DNA from: Candidatus Avacholeplasma faecigallinarum
GTDB taxonomy: Bacteria > Bacillota_I > Bacilli_A > Acholeplasmatales > Anaeroplasmataceae
Length of the DNA stretch: 6,846 nt
NCBI GenBank assembly: GCA_018715825.1
Contig: DVKU01000181.1
Coordinates: 1-6,846 of the forward strand
Reading direction: 5' to 3'
Below are positions 6,620 to 6,846 of the stretch, piece after piece (position 1 is the first letter of the stretch; each line of letters opens with the position of its first letter). Made by a program: the position numbers and the translations under genes. The notes under the pieces were generated by a model that worked only from the letters and a program-made list of their open reading frames with translations, was not told where the DNA came from and searched no databases.

Positions 6620-6624
6620 GTGTC
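6620..6624 (-). promoter_or_regulatory. T-box specifier GAC (Asp) overlapping CAC (His)
   Basis: In the 3' side of the Stem I internal loop the leader reads AUGACACUUUGGAG. GAC (6624-6622) sits where the specifier codon is expected and is followed by the conserved purine A, giving Asp. Shifting by two bases gives CAC (6622-6620), a His codon, followed by U rather than a purine. The controlled genes include both hisS and aspS. Asp recognition is well supported; His recognition is only a possibility. Confidence 0.82.
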
Positions 6625-6730
6625 ATGAATCAATATTTATAAATGCTTGCACCAATAACATTCTCTCTAAAATAAATTAATTGATTTTTTGCTTCTTCAT
6701 CATTTTAAATTTATAAAAATATACGCTACA

Positions 6731-6759
6731 ATTATATCATTTTAATAGTCTAATGACAA
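6731..6759 (-). promoter_or_regulatory. Sigma-A type promoter of the T-box operon
   Basis: On the minus strand, TTGTCA (6759-6754, five of six consensus bases) and TATAAT (6736-6731, perfect) are separated by exactly 17 bp. A purine start at about 6724 would place the T-box Stem I near the 5' end of the transcript, which is the expected geometry. The -35 box begins only 13 bp after the stop codon of the upstream gene, and no terminator is visible between them. Confidence 0.9.
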
Positions 6760-6772
6760 TATTTAATTAAAA

Positions 6773-6846
6773 TTATGATACAAATTCTTCCTCTTCTTCA
6801 TTTTCCTTATCATCATAATTAGCTAATTCATTTAATGTATTAGTTG
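6773..6846 (-). CDS. C-terminal end of an unidentified protein with an acidic tail (partial)
   Basis: A reading frame open to the right edge of the window ends with TAA at 6775-6773. About 24 codons are visible. They encode a polar, acidic tail ending NEEEEEFVS. The start and main body lie outside the window, so no family can be assigned. Placement just before the promoter on the same strand, the absence of stops in this frame and purine-rich coding composition make it plausible, but short open frames are common in AT-rich DNA. Confidence 0.55.
   Translation of the reverse strand, partial: TNTLNELANYDDKENEEEEEFVS

Larger units (their letters stand above)
6501..6724 (-). promoter_or_regulatory. 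T-box riboswitch leader (tRNA-Asp type) of the hisS-aspS operon
   Basis: The transcript leader carries the T-box hallmarks in order. Stem I starts with the conserved AUGAUGAAG element and a lower helix AGAAGCA/UGCUUUU. Above it lie AAUCAAU (6686-6680) paired with AUUGAUU (6634-6628), AUUUAU/AUAAAU, the AGAGAG bulge motif, and a terminal hairpin with the GGUGCAA loop. The specifier GAC, followed by a purine, precedes CUUUGGAGUG on the 3' side. After a less clear stem II/III region come the T-box AAGGTGGCACCACG (6552-6539), the antiterminator and the competing terminator. Uncharged tRNA-Asp is expected to pair with both specifier and bulge, stabilising the antiterminator and letting transcription enter the operon. 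The stems were folded by eye. Confidence 0.95.

Noticed and set aside
6677..6703. Eight-codon mini-ORF (ATGATGAAG... to TAA) in the leader, possible leader peptide
   Set aside because: It has no ribosome binding site, and the ATGATGAAG string is the conserved 5' element of T-box Stem I. The RNA structure explains it better.
1..6846. Mobile element, CRISPR array, tRNA/rRNA genes or defence system
   Set aside because: I saw no spaced direct repeats, terminal inverted repeats, transposase motifs or tRNA-like folds on either strand.

Overview
The window is AT-rich (about 30% GC by eye) and very densely coded. Every gene lies on the minus strand, so transcription runs from the right edge to the left edge. 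Low GC, a T-box riboswitch, strong AGGAGG-type ribosome binding sites, the lspA-rluD pair and a YlbL/DdcP-like Lon-type protease point to a low-GC Bacillota (Firmicutes). Full-length reading frames with TGG tryptophans and no in-frame TGA show the standard bacterial code, which argues against a Mycoplasma-type organism. I cannot name the genus; an Erysipelotrichia/uncultured Bacilli or Clostridia-like gut lineage would fit.

Layout, in transcription order. (1) The right edge holds the last ~24 codons of an unidentified protein with an acidic tail. (2) Just downstream lies a near-consensus sigma-A promoter, then a ~220-nt T-box leader with Stem I, a GAC (Asp) specifier, a T-box bulge TGGC, an antiterminator and a competing intrinsic terminator. 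(3) An operon-like run of eight genes follows, with gaps of 12 nt or less, or overlaps: a RimJ/RimL-type GNAT acetyltransferase, hisS, an archaeal/eukaryotic-type aspS, a dCMP deaminase strikingly like the eukaryotic enzyme, a membrane-anchored PDZ-Lon-type serine protease, a small three-helix membrane protein of unknown function, lspA (signal peptidase II) and an RluD-family pseudouridine synthase. (4) The run ends at a long intrinsic hairpin terminator at 55-95. The last 54 bases hold no supported gene.

How the parts fit. The T-box should sense uncharged tRNA-Asp: the specifier is GAC and the bulge base pairs with the G73 discriminator of tRNA-Asp. Shortage of charged tRNA would then let transcription continue into hisS and aspS. 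Because no terminator is visible until after rluD, the same switch may also influence nucleotide metabolism (dCMP to dUMP), envelope functions (LspA, Lon-like protease) and rRNA modification (RluD family). The most notable points are the Asp/His overlapping specifier (GACAC), the non-bacterial flavour of two adjacent enzymes (AspRS and dCMP deaminase), and the unusual length and content of the unit behind a tRNA-sensing switch. I see no mobile element, CRISPR array, tRNA/rRNA gene or clearly novel defence-like system.
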